The position numbers and the translations under genes are program-made. A model generated the notes under the pieces. The model did not search any database. It saw nothing but the letters and a program-made list of their open reading frames with translations, and had not been told where the DNA came from. This document shows positions 46,758 to 61,894 of a stretch of DNA of 64,000 nucleotides, piece after piece. This DNA comes from Sinonovacula constricta. Its lineage: Eukaryota > Mollusca > Bivalvia > Cardiida > Solecurtidae. Position 1 is the first letter of the stretch. Each line of letters starts with the position of its first letter. Location of the stretch: contig CM017563.1 in NCBI GenBank assembly GCA_007844125.1, forward strand, positions 26,628,694 to 26,692,693, read 5' to 3'.

Positions 46758-49700
46758 AAGTGCTGACAGGGAAGGTGCACAGAATGCTGACAGGGAAGGT
46801 GCACAGAATGCTGACGAGGAAGGTGCACAGAATAATGCTGACAGGGAAGGTGCTCGAATAATGCTGACAGGGAAGGTGCACAGAATAATGCTAACAGGGA
46901 AGGTGCATAGAATAATGCTGACAGGGAAGGAGCACAGAATAATGCTGACAGGGAAGGTGCACAGAATAATGCTGACAGGGAAGGTGCACAGAATGCGGAC
47001 AGGGAAGATCAACAGAATAATGCTGACTGGGAAGGTGCACAGAATAATGCTGACAGGGAAGGTGCACAGAATGCGGACAGGGAAGGTCAACAGAATAATG
47101 CTGACTGGGAAGGAGCACAGAATAATGCTGACAGGGAAGGAGCACAGAATAATGCTGACAGGGAAGGTCAACAGAATAATGCTGACAGGGAAGGTCAACA
47201 GAATAATGCTGACAGGGAAGGTGCACAGAATAATGCTGACAGGGAAGGTGCACAGAATGCTAACGGGGAAGGTGCACAGAATGCTGACAGGGAAGGTCAA
47301 CAGAATAATGCTGACTGGGAAGGAGCACAGAATGCGGACAGGGAAGGTGCACAGAATGCTAACGGGGAAGGTGCACAGAATAATGCTGACAGGGAAGGTA
47401 CATAGAATAATGCTGACAGGGAAGGTGCGCAGAATAATGCTGACTGGGAAGGTGCACAGAATAATGCTGACAGGGAAGGTGCACAGAATGCGGACAGGGA
47501 AGGTCAACAGAATAATGCTGACTGGGAAGGAGCACAGAATAATGCTGACTGGGAAGGAGCACAGAATAATGATGACAGGGAAGGAGCACAGAATAATGCT
47601 GACAGGGAAGGTCAACAGAATAATGCTGACAGGGAAGGTCAACAGAATAATGCTGACAGGGAAGGTGCACAGAATAATGCTGACAGGGAAGGTGCACAGA
47701 ATGCTAACGGGGAAGGTGCACAGAATGCTGACAGGGAAGGTCAACAGAATAATGCTGACTGGGAAGGAGCACAGAATGCTGACAGGGAAGGTGCACAGAA
47801 TGCTAACGGGGAAGGTGCACAGAATAATGCTGACAGGGAAGGTACATAGAATAATGCTGACAGGGAAGGTGCGCAGAATAATGCTGACAGGGAAGGTGCA
47901 CAGAATAATGCTGTCAGGAAAGGTGCACAGAATAATGCTGACAGGGAATGTGCACAGAATAATCCTGACAGGGAAGGTGCACAGAATAATGCTGACAGGG
48001 AAGGTGCACAGAATAATGCTGACAGGGAAGGTGCACAGAATGCGGACAGGAAAGGTGCACAGAATGCTAACGGGGAAGGGGCACAGAATAATGCTGACAG
48101 GGAAGGTACACAGAATGCTGACAGGGAAGATGCACAGAATGCTAACGGGGAAGGTGCACAGAATAATGCTGACATGGAAGGTGCACATAATGCTAACGGG
48201 GAAGGTGCACAGAATAATGCTGACAGGGAAGGTACATAGAATGCTGACAGGGAAGGTGCACATAATCCTGACAGGGAAGGTGCACAGAATGCTGACAGGG
48301 AAGGTGCACAGAATAATGCTGACAGGGAAGGTGCACATACTCCTGACAGGGAAGGTGCACAGAATGCTGACAGGGAAGGTGCACAGAATAATGCTGACAG
48401 GGAAGGTGCACATAATCCTGACAGGGAAGGTGTACAGAATGCTGACAGGGAAGGTGCACAGAATGTTGATAGGGAAGGTGCACAGAATGCTGACAGGGAA
48501 GGTGCACAGAATGCTAACGGGGAAGGTGCACAGAATGCTGACAGGGAAGGTGCCCAGAATGCTAACGGGGAAGGTGCACAGAATAATGCTGACAGGGAAG
48601 GTGCACAGAATAATGCTGACAGGGAAGGTGCACAGAATGCGGACAGGGAAGATCAACAGAATAATGCTGACTGGGAAGGTGCACAGAATAATGCTGACAG
48701 GGAAGGTGCACAGAATGCGGACAGGGAAGGTCAACAGAATAATGCTGACTGGGAAGGAGCACAGAATAATGCTGACAGGGAAGGAGCACAGAATAATGCT
48801 GACAGGGAAGGTCAACAGAATAATGCTGACAGGGAAGGTCAACAGAATAATGCTGACAGGGAAGGTGCACAGAATAATGCTGACAGGGAAGGTGCACAGA
48901 ATGCTAACGGGGAAGGTGCACAGAATGCTGACAGGGAAGGTCAACAGAATAATGCTGACTGGGAAGGAGCACAGAATGCGGACAGGGAAGGTGCACAGAA
49001 TGCTAACGGGGAAGGTGCACAGAATAATGCTGACAGGGAAGGTACATAGAATAATGCTGACAGGGAAGGTGCGCAGAATAATGCTGACTGGGAAGGTGCA
49101 CAGAATAATGCTGACAGGGAAGGTGCACAGAATGCGGACAGGGAAGGTCAACAGAATAATGCTGACTGGGAAGGAGCACAGAATAATGCTGACTGGGAAG
49201 GAGCACAGAATAATGATGACAGGGAAGGAGCACAGAATAATGCTGACAGGGAAGGTCAACAGAATAATGCTGACAGGGAAGGTCAACAGAATAATGCTGA
49301 CAGGGAAGGTGCACAGAATAATGCTGACAGGGAAGGTGCACAGAATGCTAACGGGGAAGGTGCACAGAATGCTGACAGGGAAGGTGCACAGAATGCTGAC
49401 AGGGAAGGTGCGCAGAATAATGCTGACAGGGAAGGTGCACAGAATAATGCTGTCAGGAAAGGTGCACAGAATAATGCTGACAGGGAATGTGCACAGAATA
49501 ATCCTGACAGGGAAGGTGCACAGAATAATGCTGACAGGGAAGGTGCACAGAATAATGCTGACAGGGAAGGTGCACAGAATGCGGACAGGAAAGGTGCACA
49601 GAATGCTAACGGGGAAGGGGCACAGAATAATGCTGACAGGGAAGGTACACAGAATGCTGACAGGGAAGATGCACAGAATGCTAACGGGGAAGGTGCACAG

Positions 49701-52700
49701 AATAATGCTGACATGGAAGGTGCACATAATGCTAACGGGGAAGGTGCACAGAATAATGCTGACAGGGAAGGTACATAGAATGCTGACAGGGAAGGTGCAC
49801 ATAATCCTGACAGGGAAGGTGCACAGAATGCTGACAGGGAAGGTGCACAGAATAATGCTGACAGGGAAGGTGCACATACTCCTGACAGGGAAGGTGCACA
49901 GAATGCTGACAGGGAAGGTGCACAGAATAATGCTGACAGGGAAGGTGCACATAATCCTGACAGGGAAGGTGTACAGAATGCTGACAGGGAAGGTGCACAG
50001 AATGTTGATAGGGAAGGTGCACAGAATGCTGACAGGGAAGGTGCACAGAATGCTAACGGGGAAGGTGCACAGAATGCTGACAGGGAAGGTGCCCAGAATG
50101 CTAACGGGGAAGGTGCACAGAATAATGCTGACAGGGAAGGTGCACAGAATAATGCTGACAGGGAAGGTGCACAGAATGCGGACAGGGAAGATCAACAGAA
50201 TAATGCTGACTGGGAAGGTGCACAGAATAATGCTGACAGGGAAGGTGCACAGAATGCGGACAGGGAAGGTCAACAGAATAATGCTGACTGGGAAGGAGCA
50301 CAGAATAATGCTGACAGGGAAGGAGCACAGAATAATGCTGACAGGGAAGGTCAACAGAATAATGCTGACAGGGAAGGTCAACAGAATAATGCTGACAGGG
50401 AAGGTGCACAGAATAATGCTGACAGGGAAGGTGCACAGAATGCTAACGGGGAAGGTGCACAGAATGCTGACAGGGAAGGTCAACAGAATAATGCTGACTG
50501 GGAAGGAGCACAGAATGCGGACAGGGAAGGTGCACAGAATGCTAACGGGGAAGGTGCACAGAATAATGCTGACAGGGAAGGTACATAGAATAATGCTGAC
50601 AGGGAAGGTGCGCAGAATAATGCTGACTGGGAAGGTGCACAGAATAATGCTGACAGGGAAGGTGCACAGAATGCGGACAGGGAAGGTCAACAGAATAATG
50701 CTGACTGGGAAGGAGCACAGAATAATGCTGACTGGGAAGGAGCACAGAATAATGATGACAGGGAAGGAGCACAGAATAATGCTGACAGGGAAGGTCAACA
50801 GAATAATGCTGACAGGGAAGGTCAACAGAATAATGCTGACAGGGAAGGTGCACAGAATAATGCTGACAGGGAAGGTGCACAGAATGCTAACGGGGAAGGT
50901 GCACAGAATGCTGACAGGGAAGGTCAACAGAATAATGCTGACTGGGAAGGAGCACAGAATGCTGACAGGGAAGGTGCACAGAATGCTAACGGGGAAGGTG
51001 CACAGAATAATGCTGACAGGGAAGGTACATAGAATAATGCTGACAGGGAAGGTGCGCAGAATAATGCTGACAGGGAAGGTGCACAGAATAATGCTGTCAG
51101 GAAAGGTGCACAGAATAATGCTGACAGGGAATGTGCACAGAATAATCCTGACAGGGAAGGTGCACAGAATAATGCTGACAGGGAAGGTGCACAGAATAAT
51201 GCTGACAGGGAAGGTGCACAGAATGCGGACAGGAAAGGTGCACAGAATGCTAACGGGGAAGGGGCACAGAATAATGCTGACAGGGAAGGTACACAGAATG
51301 CTGACAGGGAAGATGCACAGAATGCTAACGGGGAAGGTGCACAGAATAATGCTGACATGGAAGGTGCACATAATGCTAACGGGGAAGGTGCACAGAATAA
51401 TGCTGACAGGGAAGGTACATAGAATGCTGACAGGGAAGGTGCACATAATCCTGACAGGGAAGGTGCACAGAATGCTGACAGGGAAGGTGCACAGAATAAT
51501 GCTGACAGGGAAGGTGCACATACTCCTGACAGGGAAGGTGCACAGAATGCTGACAGGGAAGGTGCACAGAATAATGCTGACAGGGAAGGTGCACATAATC
51601 CTGACAGGGAAGGTGTACAGAATGCTGACAGGGAAGGTGCACAGAATGTTGATAGGGAAGGTGCACAGAATGCTGACAGGGAAGGTGCACAGAATGCTAA
51701 CGGGGAAGGTGCACAGAATGCTGACAGGGAAGGTGCCCAGAATGCTAACGGGGAAGGTGCACAGAATAATGCTGACAGGGAAGGTACATAGAATGCTGAC
51801 AGGGAAGGTGCACATAATCCTGACAGGGAAGGTGCACAGAATGCTGACAGGGAAGGTGCACAGAATAATGCTGACAGGGAAGGTGCACATACTCCTGACA
51901 GGGAAGGTGCACAGAATGCTGACAGGGAAGGTGCACATAATCCTGACAGGGAAGGTGTACAGAATGCTGACAGGGAAGGTGCACAGAATGTTGATAGGGA
52001 AGGTGCACAGAATGCTGACAGGGAAGGTGCACAGAATGCTAACGGGGAAGGTGCACAGAATGCTGACAGGGAAGGTGCCCAGAATGCAAACGGGGAAGGT
52101 GCTCAGAATGCTGACAGGGAAGGTGCACATAATCCTGACAGGGAAGGTGCACAGAATGCTGACAGGGAAGGTGCACAGAATAATGCTGACAGAGAAGGTA
52201 CATAGAATGCTGACAAGGAAGGTGAACAGAATGCTGACAGGGAAGGTGCACAGAATGTTGACAGGGAAGGTGCACAGAATGCTGACAGGGAAGGTGCACA
52301 GAATAATGCTGACAGGGAAGGTGCACAGAATAATGCTGACAGAGAAGGTACATAGAATGCTGACAAGGAAGGTGAACAGAATGCTGACAGGGAAGGTGCA
52401 CAGAATGCTGACAGGGAAGGTGCACAGAATGCTGACAGGGAAGGTGCACAGAATAATGCTGACAGGGAAGGTGCACAGAATAATGCTGACAGAGAAGGTA
52501 CATAGAATGCTGACAAGGAAGGTGAAGGTGCACAGAATCCTGACAGGGAAGAGGCACATTATCCTGACAGGGAAGGTGCACAGAATGTAATAATAAACGC
52601 AAACTGCTACAAACTCTTCTGATATAAAAATATCTCGGTAAAGGCAGCACAGAATAATGCTGACAGGGAAGGTGCACAGAATGCGGACAGGGAAGGTCAA

Positions 52701-53730
52701 CAGAATAATGCTGACAGGGAAGGAGCACAGAATGCGGACAAGGAAGGTGCACAGAATGCTAACGGGGGAAGGTGCACAGAATAATGCTGACAGGGAAGGT
52801 ACATAGAATAATGCTGACAGGGAAGGTGCACAGAATAATGCTGACAGGGAAGGTGCACAGAATAATGCTGACAGGGAAGGTGCACAGAATAATCCTGACA
52901 GGGAAGTTGCACAGAATAATGCTGACAGGGAAAGTGCACATAATCCTGACAGAGAAGTTGCACAGAATAATGCTGACAGGGAAGGTGCACAGAATAATGC
53001 TGACAGGGAATGTGCCTAGAATGCGGACAGGGAAGGTGCAGAATGCGGACAGGGAAGGTGCACAGAATGCTAACGGGGAAGGTGCACAGAATAATGCTGA
53101 CAGGGAAGGTACATAAAATGCTGACAGGGAAGGTGAACAGAATGCTAACAGGGAAGGTGCACAGAATAATGCTGACAGGGAAGGTGCACATAATGCTAAC
53201 GGGGAAGGTGCACATAATGCTAACGGGGAAGGTGAACAGAATGCTGACAGGGAAGGTGCACATAATCCTGACAGGGAAGGTGCACAGAATGCTGACAGGG
53301 AAGGTGCCCAGAATGCTGACAGGGAAGGTGCACAGAATGCTAACGGGGAAGGTGCACAGAATGCTGACAAGGAAGGTGACCAGAATGCTGACAGGGAAGG
53401 TGCACAGAATGCTGACAGGGAAGGTGCACAGAATGCTGACAGGAAAGGTGCACAGAATAATGCTGACAGGGAAGGTGCACAGAATAATGCTGACAGAGAA
53501 GGTACATAGAATGCTGACAAGGAAGGTGAACAGAATGCTGACAGGGAAGGTGCACAGAATGCTGACAGGGAAGGCGCACAGAATTCTGACAGGGAAGGTG
53601 CACAGAATGCTGACAGGGAAGGTGCACAGAATGCTGACAGGGAAGGTGCACAGAATAATGCTGACAGGGAAGGTGCACAGAATCCTGACAGGGAAGATGC
53701 ACATTATCCTGACAGGGAAGGTGCACAGAA
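46758..53730. repeat. Minisatellite G, 24/27-bp units in a 1.54-1.64-kb higher-order repeat
   Basis: About 270 copies of a 24-bp unit (AATGCTGACAGGGAAGGTGC plus ACAG) and a 27-bp form with an extra AAT. Rare markers repeat with exact offsets: GAAGATCAAC at about 47010, 48654 and 50193; AATGATGAC at 47571, 49215 and 50754; GGTGCCCAG at 48553, 50092, 51735 and 52079. The higher-order units are therefore 1644, 1539 and 1644 bp, plus a partial one of about 345 bp; the middle unit lacks 105 bp near 49375. Unit lengths are multiples of three, leaving frames of 1993 (minus) and 1909 (plus) codons open; I do not call these genes. Confidence 0.98.
52586..52648. repeat. Array-edge unique segment, first copy
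   Basis: About 63 bp with GTAATAATAAACGCAAACTG and GATATAAAAATATCTCGG interrupts minisatellite G here and recurs at 53731-53793, where the array ends. The edge of the array has been duplicated together with about 1.1 kb of units. Confidence 0.9.
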
Positions 53731-53793
53731 TGTAATAATAAACGCAAACTGCTACAAACTCTTCTGATATAAAAATATCTCGGTAAAGGCAGC
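53731..53793. repeat. Array-edge unique segment, second copy
   Basis: Near-identical second copy of the 63-bp segment at 52586-52648. It forms the right boundary of minisatellite G. Confidence 0.9.
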
Positions 53794-55230
53794 AATATAG
53801 GTTCTCTTATAATCAAACAAAATTAAGCATACTTATGATTATAAGATACGCTCTATATAGTTATATTTAGCCCCCCACCCCCAGGCGTTCGTTTATATAC
53901 GACACCTGTCACGACATACAAATTGAGTAAGTCATACAATACACGGAGATGTTTGGTCTCGGATGTATGAAGGTTGGCAACAGCCTGGTCCCCTCCCCTC
54001 CCCCTACAGATGAGGATTTTAATACACGACATACGATGCATATATATACACACGGAAATACATAGTCGCATTGAGTAAACTCCGAGTGTCACATACACTT
54101 GAAATAGAATCATGGCAATGGCTCAAACCTCGTCCAGTATCAGTCAACAAGAGACAGAAAATGTAAACATTGTCATTAATTAAGACGAATTCCATTTTGC
54201 ATTAGATTGTCCGTTATATACAGAATTGAGAAATATTTACAAAAAAAAACAACATACTTTTGAACAAATACAATTACCTTTAAATATCGTTAATTGATTT
54301 CTAGTACAAGTAAATTTGTAACTAGCTGCATATGTTTAAAGCATTTGAACAAAGGATAAAACATTTTTAATAACCATGCATTGTTCTAATTGTTTTGACG
54401 CAATGTATATATTAAAATTAACATTTATGAATATTATATTAAGAACGGCCAGTAACTAAGTATGAGTAAGTGAATCTATAAAAGAAACCGCAACGTTATC
54501 AGATGTTTTGAGCGATAATAAATATTAGTTCAATCAATACGGGGTAAATTAGCTGTTGCTGTGGTGAATGTGCTTGCCTCACTTGCGAGTTCCTTGTATA
54601 ACACCAACACATTTGTTTGCAAATTGTCACTCTTAACGGTGTTATCTGGCAGTTTGGTTATATCACATACATATAACAATACCTTACCACTGCTTTGGGG
54701 AATTAGGGCAGGTTTTTTGCATAAACTCATGATTTCGTAGGAAGACAGTTTGAACACTGCTTACATTGCTAGACAGTACAAATGGCGATAAAAAAACTCT
54801 TAAAGTTCAACCATTCCAAATCTATCAATAAACATGCTCGTGATCATGCTAAAAATAGATACTGACGTTAGAGCTGATTATCAGGATGACGATATAACGT
54901 AATCTCAAAAGTGAGTTGTCACGTGGTTTTCCTAATTAAAAATGGCTATCTCTGCAGCGTGACTCAGATAAAAAAACAACAACACCTGTTTACAATGAGG
55001 AATAGGGATTTATGTTTCACTGTTCACGCTGATGTTGGGCATCGATGAGCAGCATTTTGCAAGATCTTTTTGGGTAACACTGATTTGTTTGATTATTTGA
55101 GAAAAACTATTTTGGTCCAAACTGTCGGATACCGCCTTTACTAAGACGTATTTTAAAAAACGATGCCAAACTAAATGTTCATGCTTTAACAAGCTTAACA
55201 TTACATTTAATGTTTGTTTAAAAGTTTTAC
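53794..55230. other. Intergenic; left member of a dispersed repeat pair
   Basis: No gene was recognised. 54830-55145 is related, at low identity, to 57330-57605: shared landmarks are GCAGCGTG-NN-TCAGATA, AGCAGCATTTTG, GGTAACA, TTTTGGTCCAAA and TACCGCCTTTA or TACCACCTTTA, in the same order. Confidence 0.5.
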
Positions 55231-55255
55231 GTGTGTTTTGTTTCACCCTCTCTGT

Positions 55256-55450
<195 letters not shown>

Positions 55451-57867
55451 TCTTATTCACATAAACAATAAACTTGGGGTTAACATTTTTCTTTACTTGT
55501 TTTTATGAAATTGGCATAATATACATACAAAAAAACAAACAATACAAAAGCAATCATAACTTGTAATAAATATTACAACCGAATATGTGTAGTTTTTACC
55601 AGTTGCGTGACGTCAGAGTGGGAAGGTCGTTAAACAACAACTCATCTCACCCCACTACCTTCCGCTTCACATCAACCTCCTTCGGTATAGGTAGAAAAGA
55701 TGGCTTTTTTGACACTTTCCAACTGAATTCGCACAGTTTACACCTCTATACTCTGCACATTCATTCACTTCAGAGACCTGGAATGGAACGTTAACCTTAT
55801 TTTTACCATATAGATAATCTGCGGCATGTAATTGAGCCACTTGCCTGCCATTTTCATGAATGGAGACGGCGCTCTATTTCGCTCTAACGGCCGTTTGTTG
55901 TTGTTGTTGTTTTTGCTGACTTAAGATTTAAAATAGAACTCGTTTAATTGTATCTTAAATTCTTTACATTAAAGAAACAATGCAAGCAAATGGGCCTTTT
56001 AAAATTGCTGTGTTTGAATTAGTTTTGTATGAAGGCCGTCAGATTCTTACAACACAGTGCAATGATGTTAGTAGCATTTGTCAAACATTCCACAAAAAAT
56101 GTTATTTTTTGTTTGATAAGACCATATTAAACTGATAAGGTATGTTTGGCTTTTAAAATCCAGAAAATTAAATTAGCGTGTTATAGGTAAAGAAATATTC
56201 ACTGTTTAAAATGTGGTCATGTATGCTCATTTCTTTACACAAACGCCTTTCCGTATTTGCGTATGTTATCCTAACTAGATATTTTGTCATTATCTTCTAA
56301 TTGAAAATCTTGTATTTTCGAATTTTAATATCCCTTGATTAAATATCTTGTATGTTATTAAGTTTGTAATTAGACAATGTATATTTTGTTCAATGCGTTC
56401 CATTCTGTTTTAATGCAAGATAAAAGCAACGTATTTTTTGTTCAAAACTGTTTCGAGATCTTCCAAAAATATGCCGCAATAGGCAAACAAATACCGCCCT
56501 TCGGATTGGAACCTAAAATGCAGATAAATGTTTGCATATAATGGAAAGAAAATATTTTTTAAAATCTTGCTATCTTAACGCATTTTTTTCAGCGAACAAC
56601 CATTGCAGTATCGGCGGATATAATGCTTAACAGTTATTCATTATTATTGTCTGAAGGTATATTTCTGTTGGGTGTTCGAGAGCGTGTAGTGCATAATTTC
56701 GATGTACAATATTTATGGAATTGACAAGTAAAACTCATCTTATAAAAATCCAAAATTTCGAGTAGAGCCTGCAATAAATGGTGTGGCAAACAAAACAGTG
56801 CTGATTCGCCGCGAAGGGCCCAACAAAATACAACTATCAGTAATTTTTGTAAATAAACAAAATAAGAAAGAAGTTCGGCGTTTTGGCACATCAAACAAGC
56901 AAAGCATTTATTAAAACTTAGACCAAAATATAACAGAGTGTGCACACATCGTCAAACTGCCGTCGTGTTCCAGTACACTGTTCATTTGGATTTTAGAAAA
57001 AACAATAACAAATCATTATAACAATTGCCAAAACATATTAATTGTTTATTAATTAAAATGTTTAAAACTTTAAAATATGTGAAACAGCAACATCTTTTAG
57101 CCAACGAAACCTGCACAAAGTGTTAAAGGTGTTATCCAATAGTTTGCCTATATCTAGCATCTTATCTCTGTTTGGTGTATGTACACATGATTTCTGGAAA
57201 AAAATCATTCTTCAGTCTAAGCTTAGATGATTTTCAACAGTACCTCAATTGTAGGACAGTAAAACTCGTTAATCAACACTTAAATGTTCATTATTTTCAA
57301 ATTTATAAATAAGAACAATTGGGATTCCTGCTAACAATATACATCGACGTCACAGCGGATGACGTGGATGAGCTAAAACATAAGTGGCTTCGTGGTTTTC
57401 GTAGTTTAATAATAGCTAACTTTGCAGCGTGGGTCAGATAGGACATACATGTTTGAAATGGCGATTATGGCTCTATGATTCACTAGTCAGACAGGTATAA
57501 GATATCAATTAACAGCATTTTGTGAGAGCTGTTCTGGTAACAATGGTTTATTATAATGTTTATTGAAAATATTTTTGGTCCAAAATTCGCATACCACCTT
57601 TAAGTACTATTGCAGCCGCAGGTCACTAAATTATATAATTATTCTCAACTGAGCGATATGTCTTGCCTTTTCTCTTTTTTGCAACTTGTTTCATATTTCT
57701 TTAACACTGGGTTATTTCTAAAACGGAGTAGGGACAAACACTTTCGGTTACACAATTATTTCTGATCATTTTAGCAAGGGCAGACAAACGCACTCCCGTA
57801 ATGATTCAAGTGCCTCCTGCAGATTTTTCACGTTTTTGCAATAATGTTTATTGGTTCGCACAGTTAA
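55451..57867. other. Intergenic; right member of a dispersed repeat pair
   Basis: No gene was recognised. The minus-strand frame 56634-56945 (103 codons, cysteine-containing) shows no known domain. 57330-57605 is the diverged partner of 54830-55145. Confidence 0.45.
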
Positions 57868-58799
<932 letters not shown>

Positions 58800-59039
58800 T
58801 TAAGTAAATGTTAGGTAAATACATTGACAATAACATCGGATTTTTTTTTCTGATAAAATTCCAACTTCAATATATATTTTACAGTAATTAATTTACGGGA
58901 TTTATTTTGTCCCTTTATTTTGGGTGTTACATTTTAGATTTTGTCCGCCTATGCTAAAATGAACGGAAGGGATTTTGTCCGGGAGGTATTTTTTTCTACA
59001 AATAGTAGAACTGTTGCCACTGTTTGTGCTTTTGATTTG

Positions 59040-59106
59040 CTGGGATATAACCCGGGACCTCCCGATCCGCAAGCCGACACTCTACCACCTAAGCTATTGC
59101 GACCTC
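59040..59106 (-). mobile_element. tRNA-derived SINE head
   Basis: Minus strand: GAGGTCGCAATAGCTTAGGT, GGTAGAGTGTCGGCTTGCGG and a degenerate B box (GGTCCCGGG). Same SINE head as at 26085-26156, with changes in both promoter boxes. Confidence 0.65.
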
Positions 59107-60173
59107 ACAGCAGAGGAGTGTCGATAAAGCTGGTAAGTGGGACAGTGGAAAGCGAATGCAATGCACACAGCGGATTTGTACACGTGCCAAATGACCTCAG
59201 GGGTCTGGCTAGCAGCAAGGTGTGGCGGTGGCTTTAATTACTGCTCGGGCACATTATTAAAGTATTTATCAGAATGGGGGCTTGAGACACTTTTCATGGT
59301 TTACAAAATGTGTGAGATATTGCCACTTCTCAATAAATCGAGAAAAAAAAATGTATGACCGAGCCGACTGGGGGTGGGGCCATGCCCCCCTCGGCCCTTG
59401 GTAAATCCGAGCATGGTAAGCGCTAGTGTCACGTTTCAAGCCCCACCACCACCCCCAGCAGTGAAAGATGCGTTGCCTACCTTCTTTTTATCATAGCGTC
59501 ACTAGGTTCGACGCCCTTAAGCCATTTATATATTTTCTTGCAAAGTGAACTGTATTAAATTCGAAACTAACTGTCATAGTCATATACATGCCAAGTAAGC
59601 CCTTATTTATAGCTTTTTAACACTTGAATTTACCGATTGTTTACAAATAGCAGTGAACCGCCATTACGTTTAGACAGACACTACAAACGATGCCTTTGAT
59701 TGGCTGTTCTCGTTTGTAATAATTTAACACTTGGGAAGAAGTAAGGCGGTGTACATTTAGTCTAAATTGTTTCGCATACGGAATGGCAATATATAAACGT
59801 TGGAAAACAAAAGAAAAACAGCATGCTTCATATATTTATTTTAATTTTACAAATAAATGTTCAGCATTCATTCAAATAAAATCATATCAAGAACGCAATG
59901 TGGACACTTGGCTATATCACCGCTTCTGAAATGTTACTTTCACAGCAGTACTTAAGGCCAAATGGACCCAGTGACATGTATCGCATACAACCCATAAACA
60001 AACACCAGAGACGTACTTAAGCATACAGCGTCTAGTGTAAAGAACCCACAAACAAAACAAATGTCAGTTCAATTTTCAATCCTCCTAAATGTCTGTTTCA
60101 ACTGGCACAACTGACAGTTCCAAAGTTTTTGGTTCGGACGCTTCTTCTTAAGTACCTAGCTGAGGGCTCTCCA

Positions 60174-60366
60174 CTACTCGAGATAGATTCCCACTTTTGT
60201 TTTGGCTGGTCCTGATCTCATTGCTTCTGGCTCAACCATCCTACTGAACTTGTGTCTCACCGACGATTCAGGTAGGCCGAACTCTCGGGCAACGGACTTG
60301 ATTTGCATCCCCATAGTCTCTAATTAGGTTCATGGCTGCCCACATCTGAGATGGGGAGTACGACAT
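60174..60366 (-). pseudogene. Psq-type HTH transposase fragment (pogo/Tigger-like), frameshifted
   Basis: Minus strand from 60366: MSYSPSQMWAAMNLIRDYGD, then after a one-base frame change near 60320 KSVAREFGLPESSVRHKFSR, ending at a TAG. The layout (a helix, then S-VA-REFG-P-SSVR) is the pipsqueak-type helix-turn-helix found at the N-terminus of pogo/Tigger transposases. The remainder is not recognisable. A decayed fragment. Confidence 0.55.
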
Positions 60367-61372
60367 GTACTTCTTTAGTGCCAAACATATAAATAACAAC
60401 CTAATGAGAGAAGAAAACCAAGATACCATTTTGAACCTTCAACGTCTAACTTCATTCAGGTACTTCGAAAGACAGCCGTACATGTTTCAATCAGAATTGC
60501 ACAATCATCCTAATTTACCCGTGCATCTTATAATACCAGTGTTTCTCAATATAGTCTCTCAATTTAAGCACATGACTTTTACGTGACCAACGACATAATG
60601 TACTGGACTTTCTTAAAGAATGACGCTTGGTATGCGGTTCATATTAAATATCAATGATAACATCATGCAAACTTCCACTTATTATGAAAATAAGAAAAAT
60701 CGGTGAAATAATGTGAGTTAATTTGAATTTGAGATATCCTTACCAAATCTCCTCACAGCGATTACGTCACGCGTTGCTACTTAAAGGCATCTCGAAAGGA
60801 ATGCGGTATCCCATTGAGCCAGGCCCCGACCTGCTGTGACCAGACCTGCTAATTGCTGGTCATCACTGCAGGGAGTCTTTAGCCAACATAGTACTAATCT
60901 GTCACAGTAAAACCTCTGATGGGTTAATGCAAAACTAAATTACCTGCCAGTATGGAAGTGAGACAGTAGGCTAGTTTTACACAAAGCCATAAACATTAAT
61001 GTTAGTGATAATGTGGGTTGTTTACTGTAGGATCACTTACATATTCTTTATTGCATTAATTACTAGGTGTCAATTTTTTAACTGCATGATTATGTATTTA
61101 TTTCATAGTTAAATATTTGATTTTGAAAATACATGAGAAATACAAGTTTTAGTATTCAAAATGACTTAATATGAGTCTGAAGGACATTATTCTGACAATG
61201 AATGACTTTTTAAATTTTAAATTGCTTTTGTTAAAAACGTTTCGTTACATTTTACAAATCAAAATAAAATATAACTTAAAGTATATATGAGAACTAAAAG
61301 AATGAAAGAAATAACAAAATGTATAAGAAATAACAAAATCAACCAACAAAGTAAGAAAGAAAACAAATAAAG

Positions 61373-61641
<269 letters not shown>

Positions 61642-61826
61642 TGCGTAATTGGTATATTCTCAACTGTTTCCTTTACAAACTGTGAATGACTATGTTCAAA
61701 CCCCAGATATAGCATACATACACTTGGATCTTGAACAATACCTGTGTGGCAGACACATCGTTACAGACTGTGGCAGCCTGGCTTATCAGAAAACAGATGC
61801 CCACACATGCTGGGTGGGGCAATAAA

Positions 61827-61859
61827 TGTGTGTGTGTGTGTGTGTGTGGGGGGGGGGGT
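61827..61859. repeat. (GT)n-(G)n microsatellite
   Basis: About eleven GT then ten G, near the right end of TTAA copy 2. Copy 1 has only a C run in the corresponding place. Confidence 0.95.
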
Positions 61860-61894
61860 CACTTATATAAGGGTTTTGAGATGCCTTTAAATCT

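Larger units (their letters stand above)
58804..60780. other. Segment between the two opposed TTAA elements
   Basis: About 2 kb holding a SINE head (59045-59105) and a transposase HTH remnant (60174-60366). The remaining sequence has no recognisable gene; the frames at 58941-59237 and 60365-60586 lack motifs. Confidence 0.5.

Noticed and set aside
46719..52700. Open frames of 1993 (minus) and 1909 (plus) codons as giant repeat proteins
   Set aside because: Both strands are open only because the tandem unit is 24/27 bp. There is no unique N- or C-terminal domain and no strand preference.
54530..54757. 75-codon minus-strand frame as an exon
   Set aside because: Composition looks somewhat protein-like, but I found no recognisable domain, partner exon or splice support.
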